Shown here in pieces: positions 53,608 through 61,176 of a stretch of DNA of 64,000 nt (positions are counted from its first letter, which is position 1; each line of letters opens with the position of its first letter). The stretch is from Armatimonadota bacterium (GTDB lineage: Bacteria; Armatimonadota; Fimbriimonadia; Fimbriimonadales; GBS-DC). The notes below the pieces were generated by a model. It was not told the DNA's origin. It ran no database searches and saw only the letters and a list, made by a program, of their open reading frames with translations. The position numbers were made by a program, and so were the translations under genes. The stretch covers positions 1 to 64,000 of the forward strand of contig JABWCR010000007.1 in the NCBI GenBank assembly GCA_013359125.1, given 5' to 3'.

Positions 53608-53613
53608 TATAAT
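53608..53613 (+). promoter_or_regulatory. -10 box of the cytochrome c/cupredoxin gene
   Basis: tataat at about 53608-53613 immediately precedes an ATG that is probably not used; initiation near 53620 would leave a short leader containing aaggag before the ATG at 53632. Confidence 0.55.
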
Positions 53614-53631
53614 ATGGCCAAGGAGCCAACG

Positions 53632-55923
53632 ATGAACCCTAGCGAACGAAACCTGTTCCGGGCGACTGTGGCGGCCACCATCGGCACCCTCGCCCTTGCC
53701 TTCATATCGGCGCAACCCAAGATCGACAACTCGCCCAAGATAGCCTCCGAAGACCGCGACCCGGCCCTCCTATACTCCGCCTCGTGCTCAACGTGCCACG
53801 GCGCGCGGGGCGGCGGAGGCTATTTCAGTTGGGCGATTCCGTATAGATGGGCGCCCGAGATCGCTCACGGTTACTCGACGCCCCAACCCTTGCTGGAACA
53901 GCGGTACCGCTTTGCCGTTCGAAACGGCCCATACCGCCACGGAGACGGTTTCACCAACGCAATGCCGGCTTTCGGCAGAGAGGTCATCTCGGATTCGGAG
54001 TTGGAAGCCCTCGTCCGTTGGCTCATCTACGCGCCGCCGATCGGCGGAGCGGTTCCCAGCGAGGGTGTACCGCCGCCCCAGCGCCCCAACGGTCGCGAGA
54101 TCGTGGTGAGCATTCTGGACGAAGCGCCTTGGTTTATGGACGACGGCACGGACGTCCGCGACCCGTTTAACGATCCTCGGCGCGTCGTGCTCTCGCCCGG
54201 CGACTATATCAAGGTCGTCAATCGAGGCAAAACCTGGCATACGGTAACCAGCGCGAACGGTTTTACCGATACCGGCTTTATCGGCTATTCGGCCAACATC
54301 CCTTGGGAGGAGGTGGGCTATTACTACCTGACGATCCCCGACCTTGTGCCGGGCGCCCAGAAATATTATTGCAAGCTTCATCCTTACATGCAGTTGGAGA
54401 TAGTAACCCCAGAGGCCGACCCAATGCCCTTAACGCGGGCGAGTAAAGTTCCCCTCGGATTGCCTCCTCGAGGCGGAATGGGTGAAGTTTGGGTCGGCCT
54501 ACAAACCTACGACAACGGCGCCGGGCCCAACGGCGCGATCCAGATCATTAACGCCGCCGATTGGAGTTCGACTTTGATCCCGGGCGTAGGGAACAACCCG
54601 CACAATGGCTGGGGCGGCACGGCGGTCGATTGGTACGGCAACCGGCGACGAGTGTCCGTTTGGGCCAATTGGCACGACATTACGGCATCGGTCATCGACA
54701 TTGACACCAAGGAACATTTGGGCGACTTTCCGGTCGGCGCCGCCAGCGCGCACGTGATGACCGCGCCCGGCGTCGTCGATCCCATAACGGGCGCGGATCG
54801 ATGGTTTATCACCCTGATGGGCAGCAACAAGGTGCAGGAGGCGCTGCCGTTGATGGATCTGGTGTCCGGGATGCCGAACCTGCCGCCGATCTCTCAGGCC
54901 AGCGGCCTTCTGGGACAGCCCGCCTTCTCGCCCCACGGTATCTGGTTCTTGGACAACGGGCGATACTTTATCACGGCCAACACGCTGGCCAACACAGCAT
55001 CGCTCTATTCCACCGATAAGGCTTGGTCGGACGAACAGGGCCGAGCGGGCGTCGGCATGGAGCTGGCGCAGGCGTCCACCGGCGGTCGGACGCCTCTGGC
55101 CGCTTCGGTCTTTAACAGCGGCAAGCGCGGCGACCGGCGGTACACGGTCTATACCAACAACGCGGGCACGGACGACATCAGCGTCTATCGGGTCGACACA
55201 ACGCCCGGCTTCGAGAGCATCGTTCGGGTCAACGTGCCGCCGCCGCTGGGCAACGCGGCGGGCAACATCGCGCTGAGCGACCCCATGATGGAACCGATGC
55301 GCTGGGCGCACATGCCGATCCAATGCGCCGTCAGCCCGCCGGACGCCAGCGCGCACGGACGCTACATGGTGGTCTGTAACAAGGCGAGCTTCAACGTTAC
55401 GATCATCGCGCTGGGCGACAATGGGATGCCCGAGGCGATCTATACGTTTCCGTGCGGGCTGGGCTCGCACGGCGTGTCGTTCGGTCGCAGCAACCCGGTT
55501 ACGGGCGGAAAGGGCTACTACGCCTATGTTACCAACACCTTTGAGAACTATATCAGCGTCTATGATTTGGAGCTGCTGGAGCGTCTGCGCAAGTTGGAAA
55601 GGCGCGGCATGGCGCCGGCGGAGTTTTTGCCGGGCGGGGCGCAAGAGCGGGCGATGGTTCGCGGCCATGCGGCCATGATGCTGACCGGCGAGATGGAGGC
55701 CGAAGTTCCCATTACGCTGTTCAGTCCCGACGCGCGGGGTTTGGTGCATGTAGGCGACATTCCGTTGGCCGTGGCGCCGGGAGACGCGCGCACAAGCTAT
55801 CTCAAAGAGCACGTCATGATCGACGTTCCGGGCTTTCATCACACCGTGCTAGATTTGGACTTGAAGACTCAGAGCGGCGCGATGGGCGTGTTCTGCTGGC
55901 CGTTGCCTTCGCCTTGGCGGTAG
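53632..55923 (+). CDS. secreted cytochrome c / cupredoxin / beta-propeller redox protein
   Basis: A 763-residue exported protein with three redox-type modules. Signal about 1-26. Cytochrome c domain with heme motif C52-x-x-C55-H56 (CSTCHG) and axial candidate M111 (NAMPAFG). Cupredoxin with type-1 copper ligands H203 (TWHTV), C247, H250, M253 (YYCKLHPYM). The large C-terminal part (about 285-760) reads as a seven-or-eight-bladed YncE-like propeller (e.g. VDWYGNRRRVSVW, NGRYFITANTLANTASLY, GYYAYVTNTFENYISVYD). The upstream ATG 53614 sits on the tataat, whereas ATG 53632 has aaggag 6 nt upstream. Function unknown; an extracellular electron carrier or oxidoreductase is inferred. Confidence 0.85.
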   Translation: MNPSERNLFRATVAATIGTLALAFISAQPKIDNSPKIASEDRDPALLYSASCSTCHGARGGGGYFSWAIPYRWAPEIAHGYSTPQPLLEQRYRFAVRNGPYRHGDGFTNAMPAFGREVISDSELEALVRWLIYAPPIGGAVPSEGVPPPQRPNGREIVVSILDEAPWFMDDGTDVRDPFNDPRRVVLSPGDYIKVVNRGKTWHTVTSANGFTDTGFIGYSANIPWEEVGYYYLTIPDLVPGAQKYYCKLHPYMQLEIVTPEADPMPLTRASKVPLGLPPRGGMGEVWVGLQTYDNGAGPNGAIQIINAADWSSTLIPGVGNNPHNGWGGTAVDWYGNRRRVSVWANWHDITASVIDIDTKEHLGDFPVGAASAHVMTAPGVVDPITGADRWFITLMGSNKVQEALPLMDLVSGMPNLPPISQASGLLGQPAFSPHGIWFLDNGRYFITANTLANTASLYSTDKAWSDEQGRAGVGMELAQASTGGRTPLAASVFNSGKRGDRRYTVYTNNAGTDDISVYRVDTTPGFESIVRVNVPPPLGNAAGNIALSDPMMEPMRWAHMPIQCAVSPPDASAHGRYMVVCNKASFNVTIIALGDNGMPEAIYTFPCGLGSHGVSFGRSNPVTGGKGYYAYVTNTFENYISVYDLELLERLRKLERRGMAPAEFLPGGAQERAMVRGHAAMMLTGEMEAEVPITLFSPDARGLVHVGDIPLAVAPGDARTSYLKEHVMIDVPGFHHTVLDLDLKTQSGAMGVFCWPLPSPWR

Positions 55924-55927
55924 GCCT

Positions 55928-56155
55928 CTAAGGGTTGCTGGCGTTCTTATCCATCAGATGCAACAGCAGTTGGCCCAGGATGAAGAGCGCGGCAGAGCAG
56001 AAGAGCCCCTTGGCGAGGAAGTAGGTCGCAAAGCCGCCGTCCATAATGGCCTTTAGTCTAAACACACTTTCTTCCGGCGTACTGCCGGCGTAGACGCATA
56101 GAGCCAGCACGGCCAAAGCCACTAAGGGATTGATGTACCGCAGATAGGTCCTCAT
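55928..56155 (-). CDS. small membrane protein, two TM helices
   Basis: A 75-residue protein, not recognised as a family. It has two hydrophobic helices (about 7-24 and 42-65) and a short polar end (MDKNASNP). The open frame goes to 56215, but ATG 56155 has a cataat box 6 nt upstream on the minus strand and starts a plausible membrane protein. Its end comes close to the stop of the large redox gene (convergent, 4 nt apart). Confidence 0.6.
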   Translation of the reverse strand: MRTYLRYINPLVALAVLALCVYAGSTPEESVFRLKAIMDGGFATYFLAKGLFCSAALFILGQLLLHLMDKNASNP

Positions 56156-56161
56156 GCCGCC

Positions 56162-56167
56162 ATTATG
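56162..56167 (-). promoter_or_regulatory. -10 box of the small membrane protein gene (leaderless type)
   Basis: Minus-strand cataat with 6 nt (ggcggc) before the ATG at 56155. Confidence 0.5.
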
Positions 56168-56185
56168 GCCTGCGTCCCCCCGTGC

Positions 56186-56191
56186 CATAAT
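56186..56191 (+). promoter_or_regulatory. -10 box of the DUF512 gene (leaderless type)
   Basis: cataat followed by 8 nt (gggcggcg) and the ATG at 56200. It mirrors the divergent box at 56162-56167. Confidence 0.5.
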
Positions 56192-56199
56192 GGGCGGCG

Positions 56200-57552
56200 A
56201 TGGGCGAGGCGACAACGCGCAAGTATGACGGCCTGAGAGTTGGCGGCACAGAGCCCGGCAGCCCCGCGCATCGCGCCGGACTATTGCCAGGAGACCGGAT
56301 AGTCAGTGTTAACGGCCAGACTGTGCGCGATCTGATCGACTTTCGTTTCCAGACCGCCGAGCAACGTTCGACACTGACCGTCCAGCGCAACGACGAAACG
56401 CTGGCCCTTCAGATCCGTCGCCAAGAGAACGAAGAGATCGGCCTCTCGTTCGAGTTCGAGCTGGCGGACGAGATTCACACGTGCAACAACAAGTGCGTTT
56501 TTTGCTTCATCCACCAGATGCCCAAGGGCATGCGCCGTTCGCTCTATTTGATGGACGACGATTATCGTCTCAGCTTTCTGCACGGCCACTATGTTACGCT
56601 GACCAACATGAGCGAGGAGGAGTTCGATCGTTTGATCGAGCAACGCCTCTCGCCCATCTATGTCTCTGTCCATGCGACCGATGCTTCGATGCGGGCGGTG
56701 ATGCTAGGGCGGGCGGGCGCGGACCCGATATTGCCGAGATTGCGCGCGCTGGCGGAAGGCGGCGTGGACGCGCATTGTCAGATCGTGCTTTGCCCCGGAA
56801 TGAACGACGGGGCCGTGCTCGACCGAACTTTGAGCGACTTGGCCGCTCTGCATCCCGAATCGACCGGCTTGGCTTGTGGCGCGCTGTCGGTCGCCATTGT
56901 GCCCGTGGGACTGACAAAGTTTCGCCAGCGCCTGTATCCGGTTACGCCGGTTACCCCCGAGTATGCCTCGGCGTTTCTGGACGAGTTGGAGCCCTATTGG
57001 AAACAGTTTCGAAAGCAGTTGGGCTGTCGCTTCGCCTATCCTGCGGACGAGTGGTTCTATTACGCCGCTCGTTCGATCCCTGGTCGCGCTTTTTATGACG
57101 ATTTTCCCCAATTGGAGGATGGCGTCGGCACGACGCGCCTGTTTTTGGACGAACTGGCTTCGCTCAAGAAACGCCTTCCGACTTCTATCGATTCCCCGTT
57201 TCATGCCGCTCTTGTTACCTCCACGCTCGCCGCGTCGCCCGTCCGCCAATTGGCCGACGCGCTCAACCAAGTCAAGGGCATCGATTTGGACGTGCTGGTC
57301 GTGCCCAATCGTTTTTTTGGGGGCAACGTCTGCATCGCCGGATTGATAACCGGTCAAGACATTGCCGCCGCTTCCAATGGGTTGGACGCGAAGAGGCCGC
57401 TCGTCATCCCATCGATCTGCCTGCGGGACGAGAATCTTTTTTTGGACGACTGGGATCTAGCGCAATTGGAGAAGGAGACGGGCAGAAGGGCGATGGTTTC
57501 AGAGCCTAGCCCTAAGGGCTTATGGTCGACAATCCTGAAAAGCGAGTTATAA
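56200..57552 (+). CDS. DUF512-family protein: PDZ plus radical-SAM-like
   Basis: A 450-residue cytoplasmic protein. The N-terminal ~70 residues form a PDZ-like domain (GLRVGGTEPGSPAHRAGLLP, GDRIVSVNGQTV). The cysteine trio CNNKCVFCF (Cx3Cx2C) near residue 95 matches a radical-SAM 4Fe-4S motif, followed by DUF512: DEWFYYA, GRAFYDDFPQLEDGVGTTRLF and VPNRFFGGNVCIAGLITGQD. Members are broadly distributed in anaerobes and phototrophs with unknown substrates. It starts with ATG 56200 eight nt after a cataat box. Confidence 0.9.
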   Translation: MGEATTRKYDGLRVGGTEPGSPAHRAGLLPGDRIVSVNGQTVRDLIDFRFQTAEQRSTLTVQRNDETLALQIRRQENEEIGLSFEFELADEIHTCNNKCVFCFIHQMPKGMRRSLYLMDDDYRLSFLHGHYVTLTNMSEEEFDRLIEQRLSPIYVSVHATDASMRAVMLGRAGADPILPRLRALAEGGVDAHCQIVLCPGMNDGAVLDRTLSDLAALHPESTGLACGALSVAIVPVGLTKFRQRLYPVTPVTPEYASAFLDELEPYWKQFRKQLGCRFAYPADEWFYYAARSIPGRAFYDDFPQLEDGVGTTRLFLDELASLKKRLPTSIDSPFHAALVTSTLAASPVRQLADALNQVKGIDLDVLVVPNRFFGGNVCIAGLITGQDIAAASNGLDAKRPLVIPSICLRDENLFLDDWDLAQLEKETGRRAMVSEPSPKGLWSTILKSEL

Positions 57553-57654
57553 TCAATGCAGGGCGTTTAGGTTGACGTTGTCGAGCGTTAGCTCGTTCAA
57601 CCATTTGATCGTCCTATCGGAAGTTAGACTTTACTGAGGAGGCAGGAAGTCGTG

Positions 57655-58944
57655 ATGCGCATTGCAAGATGCTGTATTGTGGCGACGACGATGCTCGCAG
57701 CCGTTGTCGCGGTCGCTCAGGGGAGTTGCTTTGACCCTCCCAGGCCGCCCGTGATCAAGGCCGACGTGTTCGTAAGAAGTATCATCCTAACCGCCGACCA
57801 GGACGACGGGCTTGACGGCAATGCGGAGCTCTATTTGACCGTGAATGTGAACGCGGGCAAGTGCGGACAAAGAACGAAGTCGTATGAGATCGATTATGAC
57901 TGGGACACTGATCACGCGAGAGGGATATTCGACACGATTTGGTCTCACTTGGAGTGCACGCCTCGGCGCGAAATCACTGTCGGCACGGCGCTGATCGAGG
58001 TCGATTCGGACCTTTCGACCAATATTATGAGCGGTTTGGCCGGAGCGGCCGCAGGGTTGGCGGTTGGCGCTATTGGCGGGCCGGTGGGCGCGATCGGCGG
58101 CGCTGCGGCCGGATTTGTGGTCGGGCTTGTGCTATCGTTGAATGGCAACGACGACCTTGGGGTTGGTTCGGGCGTTGTGCCGGAAAACGGATTGATGAGG
58201 ATTCAATCGCGCGGTCCAGACGGTGGCGCGGATATCTTTATCGATGGGGCGACGACCGATCAGGCGGGCTCTAACTGTCACACTTCTCCACCGGCGCCGC
58301 CGCGAAACCCTCCGAACGTCCGCACGCAACAGGTGTACAATCCTCTGCAAGAATCGTTGCCTTTGGTGCCGATGATCGTTTCTGAATCGGGCAATCCCGG
58401 AAATTTGGACGACGACGAGATCGCCGGTATACGGAAGACTTTGGAACGAAGCGTTCTTGGGCTTGCTGCTCTAGGCGCGGCAACGGAGATCGAACAAGCT
58501 TACGGCTTTTTGGGCGTCAACGAGGCCATCGCTTTGTACCACCAGGCTCGAGCCGCCGATCAGCTCGGCGATTCGGCGGAGGCTCTGCAGAAGTATCGAG
58601 AAGCGTTCTTCGCGGCGGCGACGGCCAACGACAACTACGTGAAGGTGAGAGGCCTGATGCGGCTGCCGTTCCACATCGTTTTGTCTACCGACTGCATGCA
58701 GACGAAGGCGCATCGCAAGCCAAGGTTTGTGATTTTTGCGCCTGGCGGCAGGCTGAAAGAGCGCCTCTCGTTTCACGGTTTGCCTCCGGAGATGGCTCTT
58801 AAACTGCAGCCGCTGGGCGATGGCGCCTATGAACTAGACGTTAGCATAGGAAGCGCTGCGCCCGGACGCTATTTGTTGCACATCGATGCGCACAACGGCC
58901 TGGAGGGCGCCCAGGCGGTCGTCGAGATCGTCGTCAACGGCTAG
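57655..58944 (+). CDS. secreted glycine-zipper protein, paralogue 1 (tail lost)
   Basis: A 429-residue exported protein. ATG 57655 follows aggagg with 11-nt spacing (GTG 57652 is alternative). Signal about 1-22 (ending VAQG). A conserved beta domain (SCFDPPRPPVIKADVFVRSI, then EVDSDLSTNIMSGL) leads to a glycine-zipper hydrophobic hairpin (about 125-160, AGAAAGLAVGAIGGPVGAIG and continuing), a linker rich in Pro, and helical regions (SAEALQKYREAFFAAATAN). The last residues are VEIVVNG. It is 50-60% like the next gene by eye but lacks its dockerin-like tail. Function unknown. Confidence 0.8.
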   Translation: MRIARCCIVATTMLAAVVAVAQGSCFDPPRPPVIKADVFVRSIILTADQDDGLDGNAELYLTVNVNAGKCGQRTKSYEIDYDWDTDHARGIFDTIWSHLECTPRREITVGTALIEVDSDLSTNIMSGLAGAAAGLAVGAIGGPVGAIGGAAAGFVVGLVLSLNGNDDLGVGSGVVPENGLMRIQSRGPDGGADIFIDGATTDQAGSNCHTSPPAPPRNPPNVRTQQVYNPLQESLPLVPMIVSESGNPGNLDDDEIAGIRKTLERSVLGLAALGAATEIEQAYGFLGVNEAIALYHQARAADQLGDSAEALQKYREAFFAAATANDNYVKVRGLMRLPFHIVLSTDCMQTKAHRKPRFVIFAPGGRLKERLSFHGLPPEMALKLQPLGDGAYELDVSIGSAAPGRYLLHIDAHNGLEGAQAVVEIVVNG

Positions 58945-58958
58945 TCTATTGCGATGAG

Positions 58959-58987
58959 ATGGGCGCGAGCGGCACGCTCGCGCCCAT
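58959..58987 (+). terminator. 12-bp hairpin after paralogue 1
   Basis: atgggcgcgagc (58959-58970) pairs perfectly with gctcgcgcccat (58976-58987), with a 5-nt loop. It lies 15 nt after the stop of the gene at 57655. A strong T-run is lacking (cgatttgc). Confidence 0.7.
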
Positions 58988-59019
58988 CGATTTGCTTGCG
59001 CGATCAAAATCTCTTTCTA

Positions 59020-59064
59020 GACGATAGGGCGATCGTGCTGGAGAACTTTGGCGCGGGGTGCTAA
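59020..59064 (+). pseudogene. remnant of a dockerin-like tail
   Basis: The reading gac gat agg gcg atc gtg ctg gag aac ttt ggc gcg ggg tgc taa gives DDRAIVLENFGAGC, stop. This aligns with DDTDLAIVLENFGTGC at the C-terminus of the gene at 59144, one codon shorter. It is in the same frame as paralogue 1 but follows an in-frame stop and a hairpin, and has no start. It is the likely remains of that gene's lost tail. Confidence 0.75.
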
Positions 59065-59143
59065 TAGCGCCGTTACCAGTCTTTCGACCTTCATGCTACA
59101 TCGCCTCTGAGGTGGGCATACCCCTTCTTAGAGGTGATAACGC

Positions 59144-60613
59144 ATGACACATTTAACAAGATTCATCGGACTGACGGCGGCCCTCTTGACGGCCGCTAGC
59201 GCAATCGCGCAGACGACTTGCTATGATCCGCCCAGCCCGCCCGTCATCAAAGCAGAGGTAACCGTCAAGAAACTGACCCTTACCAGCGACCAAGATGACG
59301 GATTTGACGGCAACGCAGAACTTGTCTTGACCGTGAACGTGAACGCTGGGGATTGCGGTCAAACGACCAAGAACTACGAGAAGGACGATTTGAACTGGGA
59401 TGTAACCTCGGTCTGGAACATCAATGACTTGATCTGGTCGCATCTCGAGTGCACGCCTAGGCGGTCTATGTCGGTAGGGACGGCACTGATCGAAGTCGAT
59501 TCAGATCTATCGACCAACGTGATGAGCGGTCTGGCCGGCGCCGCAGCTGGATTGGCGGTCGGCGCCTATGGCGGACTGGTCGGCGCGATCGGCGGCGCCG
59601 CCGCCGGATTTGTGGTCGGCTTTGTCCTTTCTCTCAACGGCAACGACGACTTGGGCGTTGGGTCGGCCTCGCTGCCAGAGAACGGCACCGTTACGGTGCC
59701 TTCGCGCGGCGCAGACGGCGGCGCGGACATCGAAATCGAAGCCAAGACCACGCCGCAGGCAGGCAACGAGTGCAACCCGCCCCCGCCGCCTCCGCCCGTC
59801 GAGACGCCCAGCGGCCGAACGCAACAGTCCTACAATCCGCTGCAAGAGGCGCTGCCTTGGGTCGATTCGGTCGCTCCAGAGCCGGGCAATCCTGGTCAAT
59901 TGGAGCCGCACGAGATCGAAGGCATCCAGCGCTCTTTGCGCACCGCCGTGCTGGGAATGGGCGCTTTGGCCGCAGCGGCCGAGATCGAGCAAGCGCAGCG
60001 CATGTTCGGCGTTAATCAGGCCATTGCTCGGTATAACCAGGCCAGGATGATGGAGCAGAACGGCGATTCGCACGGCGCGCTTCAAATGTATCGCGAGGCG
60101 TTCTTTGCTGCGGCGACGGCCAACTTCAACAACGTGCCCGGCGGGCTGATGCGGCTGCCGTTCCATTTGGTGATGTCGAATACCCGAATGGACACGGTTG
60201 TAGGCCGTTCGCCCAAGTTCTTGATGTTCGCGCCTGGCGCGATTCAGAACGTGCAGTTCATGGTGCACGGATTGCCGCCGGAGATGACGCTGAACGTTCA
60301 GCCCTTGGGCCACAACGTTTACATGCTCCATCTGGACGCAAGCGCGGCGCTGCCCGGACACTATCTGATGCATGTGATGGCGAACGACGGCATTCGCGAT
60401 GCGCAAGCGATGGTCGAGATCGTTGTGAACGAGCCGCCTCAGCGGCGCGTGCCCGGCGATGTCAACGGCGACGGTTGCGTAGACGATACCGACCTGGCCA
60501 TGCTGTTGCAGGCGTTCGGAAACGCTGGCGGACCCGAAGACGTGAACCAGGACGGCGTCGTGGACGATACCGACCTGGCCATCGTGCTGGAGAACTTCGG
60601 CACGGGCTGCTAG
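59144..60613 (+). CDS. secreted glycine-zipper protein with dockerin-like tail, paralogue 2
   Basis: A 489-residue exported protein with the same architecture as paralogue 1: signal about 1-22 (ending AIAQT), beta domain (TCYDPPSPPVIKAEVTVKKL), glycine-zipper (about 125-160), Pro-rich linker, and helical region. It continues through VEIVVNEPPQRRVPG into a dockerin-like tail of two EF-hand-like repeats (GDVNGDGCVDDTDLAMLL and DVNQDGVVDDTDLAIVL), ending NFGTGC. The two tail repeats have the D-x-[ND]-x-D-G Ca-binding spacing. ATG 59144 has gaggtg 8 nt upstream. Probably an envelope or surface protein; partner unknown. Confidence 0.82.
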   Translation: MTHLTRFIGLTAALLTAASAIAQTTCYDPPSPPVIKAEVTVKKLTLTSDQDDGFDGNAELVLTVNVNAGDCGQTTKNYEKDDLNWDVTSVWNINDLIWSHLECTPRRSMSVGTALIEVDSDLSTNVMSGLAGAAAGLAVGAYGGLVGAIGGAAAGFVVGFVLSLNGNDDLGVGSASLPENGTVTVPSRGADGGADIEIEAKTTPQAGNECNPPPPPPPVETPSGRTQQSYNPLQEALPWVDSVAPEPGNPGQLEPHEIEGIQRSLRTAVLGMGALAAAAEIEQAQRMFGVNQAIARYNQARMMEQNGDSHGALQMYREAFFAAATANFNNVPGGLMRLPFHLVMSNTRMDTVVGRSPKFLMFAPGAIQNVQFMVHGLPPEMTLNVQPLGHNVYMLHLDASAALPGHYLMHVMANDGIRDAQAMVEIVVNEPPQRRVPGDVNGDGCVDDTDLAMLLQAFGNAGGPEDVNQDGVVDDTDLAIVLENFGTGC

Positions 60614-60944
60614 TAGACGCAATTCCTCCGCCAAGGGCCTTGGCCGGCTCTTGGCGGATTCTTGTCTTCCTCCATTCTCCTCTAGTTCTCCGGTAGCCGT
60701 GTACGAACATTGCGGCGCGGGCTTGCTCCAAAACCGCCCGTTTGTATCCGTTGATCGCTTTCAGGCGCGATTTTGCATTCTTTTCGGCTTGGATTCGGGT
60801 CTTCTTCGCGTAGCGCGCCATAAGGTCGCTGAGGGCGGCTTGCCGAGCGAACTGTCCCCTGCCGACATAGATGGAGCGCACTTTGTTGCCCACCCGCACC
60901 TTTCGATAGTAGTACCGCCCGTTGCCTCTCGTTTCCCAAGCCAT
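60462..60944 (-). CDS. basic small protein of a widespread uncharacterised family, C-terminus run on
   Basis: From ATG 60944 (gagaagg upstream) the product begins MAWETRGNGRYYYRKVRVGN and continues SIYVGRGQFARQAALS, a pattern I recall from a family of basic, 100-150-residue hypothetical proteins (WE.R.NGRYYYR..R.G..V...YVG.G) found in Planctomycetota and relatives. The family end 'GYRR.RGEWRK.R' appears near 60670. No stop follows, so the frame runs about 60 codons further through the hairpin and antisense to paralogue 2 to 60462. The real gene probably ended near 60660, and the extension is spurious or a result of stop loss. No function known. Confidence 0.5.
   Translation of the reverse strand: MAWETRGNGRYYYRKVRVGNKVRSIYVGRGQFARQAALSDLMARYAKKTRIQAEKNAKSRLKAINGYKRAVLEQARAAMFVHGYRRTRGEWRKTRIRQEPAKALGGGIASTSSPCRSSPARWPGRYRPRRRPGSRLRVRQRFRTPATAWPGRYRLRNRRR
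60627..60658 (+). terminator. hairpin after paralogue 2
   Basis: tccgccaag (60627-60635) pairs with cttggcgga (60650-60658) over a 14-nt loop containing ggcc...ggcc, followed by ttcttgtcttcc. It lies 14 nt after the stop. Confidence 0.7.
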
Positions 60945-61022
60945 GATCGCCTTCTCCATTCCGTTGGCGATGGGAAAGCATCGCGTCAACCCTTGTTGTC
61001 TGGGGGCTGTTCTTACCTAAAC

Positions 61023-61111
61023 TTGTGCTACATTTTTTGCCGAGGCCGCTTTTTCGGCTTTATCGGCCGCGAGCGCCCGTCCAAACGGCCTTTGTGATTT
61101 TTGTAGCACAA
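61023..61111. repeat. 89-bp element with 10-bp terminal inverted repeats
   Basis: ttgtgctaca (61023-61032) and tgtagcacaa (61102-61111) are perfect inverted repeats. The interior is GC-rich with runs of T. The right end with its flank (tgtagcacaa-ttt-tgagtacg, 61102-61122) matches the sequence at 369-389 with three changed bases. It could be a miniature inverted-repeat element or a regulatory palindrome ahead of serC. Confidence 0.55.
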
Positions 61112-61176
61112 TTTTGAGTACGGAGCGATCCTGAATCTTGCAGGACGGGCGGGCGCCGGCATCGAACTGATAGAGC

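Noticed and set aside
54499-55842. 447-codon minus-strand frame opposite the cytochrome c/cupredoxin protein
   Set aside because: Arg/His-rich shadow without signals, and the plus strand is clear.
59507-60634. 375-codon minus-strand frame opposite paralogue 2
   Set aside because: Antisense to a gene with signal peptide and dockerin repeats; no ribosome site.
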